A DNA stretch of 42,705 nucleotides, taken from the NCBI GenBank assembly GCA_022925895.1, contig JAKSYS010000544.1, forward strand, positions 1 through 42,705, given 5' to 3'. This DNA comes from Fragilaria crotonensis (Eukaryota; Bacillariophyta; Fragilariophyceae; Fragilariales; Fragilariaceae). Shown here piece after piece: positions 42,530 to 42,705 of the stretch (its first letter is position 1; every line of letters begins with the position of its first letter). The position numbers were made by a program, and so were the translations under genes. The notes beneath the pieces are model-generated. The model ran no database searches, was not told where the DNA came from, and worked only from the letters and a program-made list of their open reading frames with translations.

Positions 42530-42705
42530 GAACTGTACACGCAATGAAGTTTTTGAATTCTCCTCGGGGTTGCGGGAAGTGCGCTGTTGGTTTGCTGCCT
42601 AAACAGTCGAAGTCTATGCTCATGATTTTGTGTCAATTACCATTAGCTACCCTAAAGTAAAATCTTACATTTATAAGCACGTAAGTATCCTAAAGATTAT
42701 GGGAG
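42530..42705. other. Unique sequence after element B
   Basis: No gene or repeat recognised in the remaining bases. Confidence 0.4.

Overview
The window looks like nuclear DNA of a diatom, most likely a pennate one. The evidence is short GT-AG introns of about 64-92 bp, compact eukaryotic housekeeping genes (PP1, acetyl-CoA synthetase, CCT-theta, phytochelatin synthase), and degenerate DNA transposons encoding protein types that I associate with diatom genomes: helicase-associated-domain/JmjC fusions, PIF/Harbinger, Plavaka and MULE. No rRNA, tRNA, CRISPR array or bacterial operon was found. The taxonomic call is inference from protein flavour and was not checked against a database.

Layout. 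1-417: last exon of a PP1 catalytic subunit. 830-3012 (-): two-exon acetyl-CoA synthetase. 3254-6411: PIF/Harbinger-like element with 22-bp inverted ends, an intact-looking DDE transposase (-) and a broken convergent second ORF (+). 6481-17028: a 10.5-kb accessory island whose edges carry a perfect 24-bp inverted repeat. It holds 152-177-bp tandem repeats, three arrays of a GGGATCTCGTAC minisatellite (two in + and one in - orientation), a broken 2OG-oxygenase-like ORF, a helicase-associated/JmjC/Cys-rich gene and a broken MULE transposase with a SWIM finger. 17454-19025: CCT8. 19447-20651 (-): phytochelatin synthase with one frameshift. 21100-23480 (-): decayed coding remnants, one possibly Dot1-like. 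24455-29031: a divergent pair of broken transposon-type ORFs separated by a 139-bp tandem array; the + partner has a 2OG-like HxD...H pattern. 29800-33177 (-): Plavaka-type transposase, frameshifted. 34200-34946: probable organellar membrane protein. 35209-37152 (-): two neighbouring genes sharing a META-like domain, one of them fused to SPRY. 37630-41810: a complete PIF/Harbinger-like insertion with 24-bp perfect terminal inverted repeats and a TTA target duplication. 41814-42526: a 713-bp non-autonomous element abutting it and sharing the same TTA.

How it fits together. Host genes form three short islands separated by transposon-rich blocks. The two Harbinger-like elements have the same architecture: a transposase facing a second ORF that encodes a conserved NCKK...DSPYK motif. 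That second ORF is the best candidate here for an under-described protein family. Most accessory ORFs are broken by 1-2 nt shifts. Several shifts lie in or next to homopolymers or dinucleotide runs, including one in the host-type phytochelatin synthase, so assembly indels must be excluded before decay is concluded.
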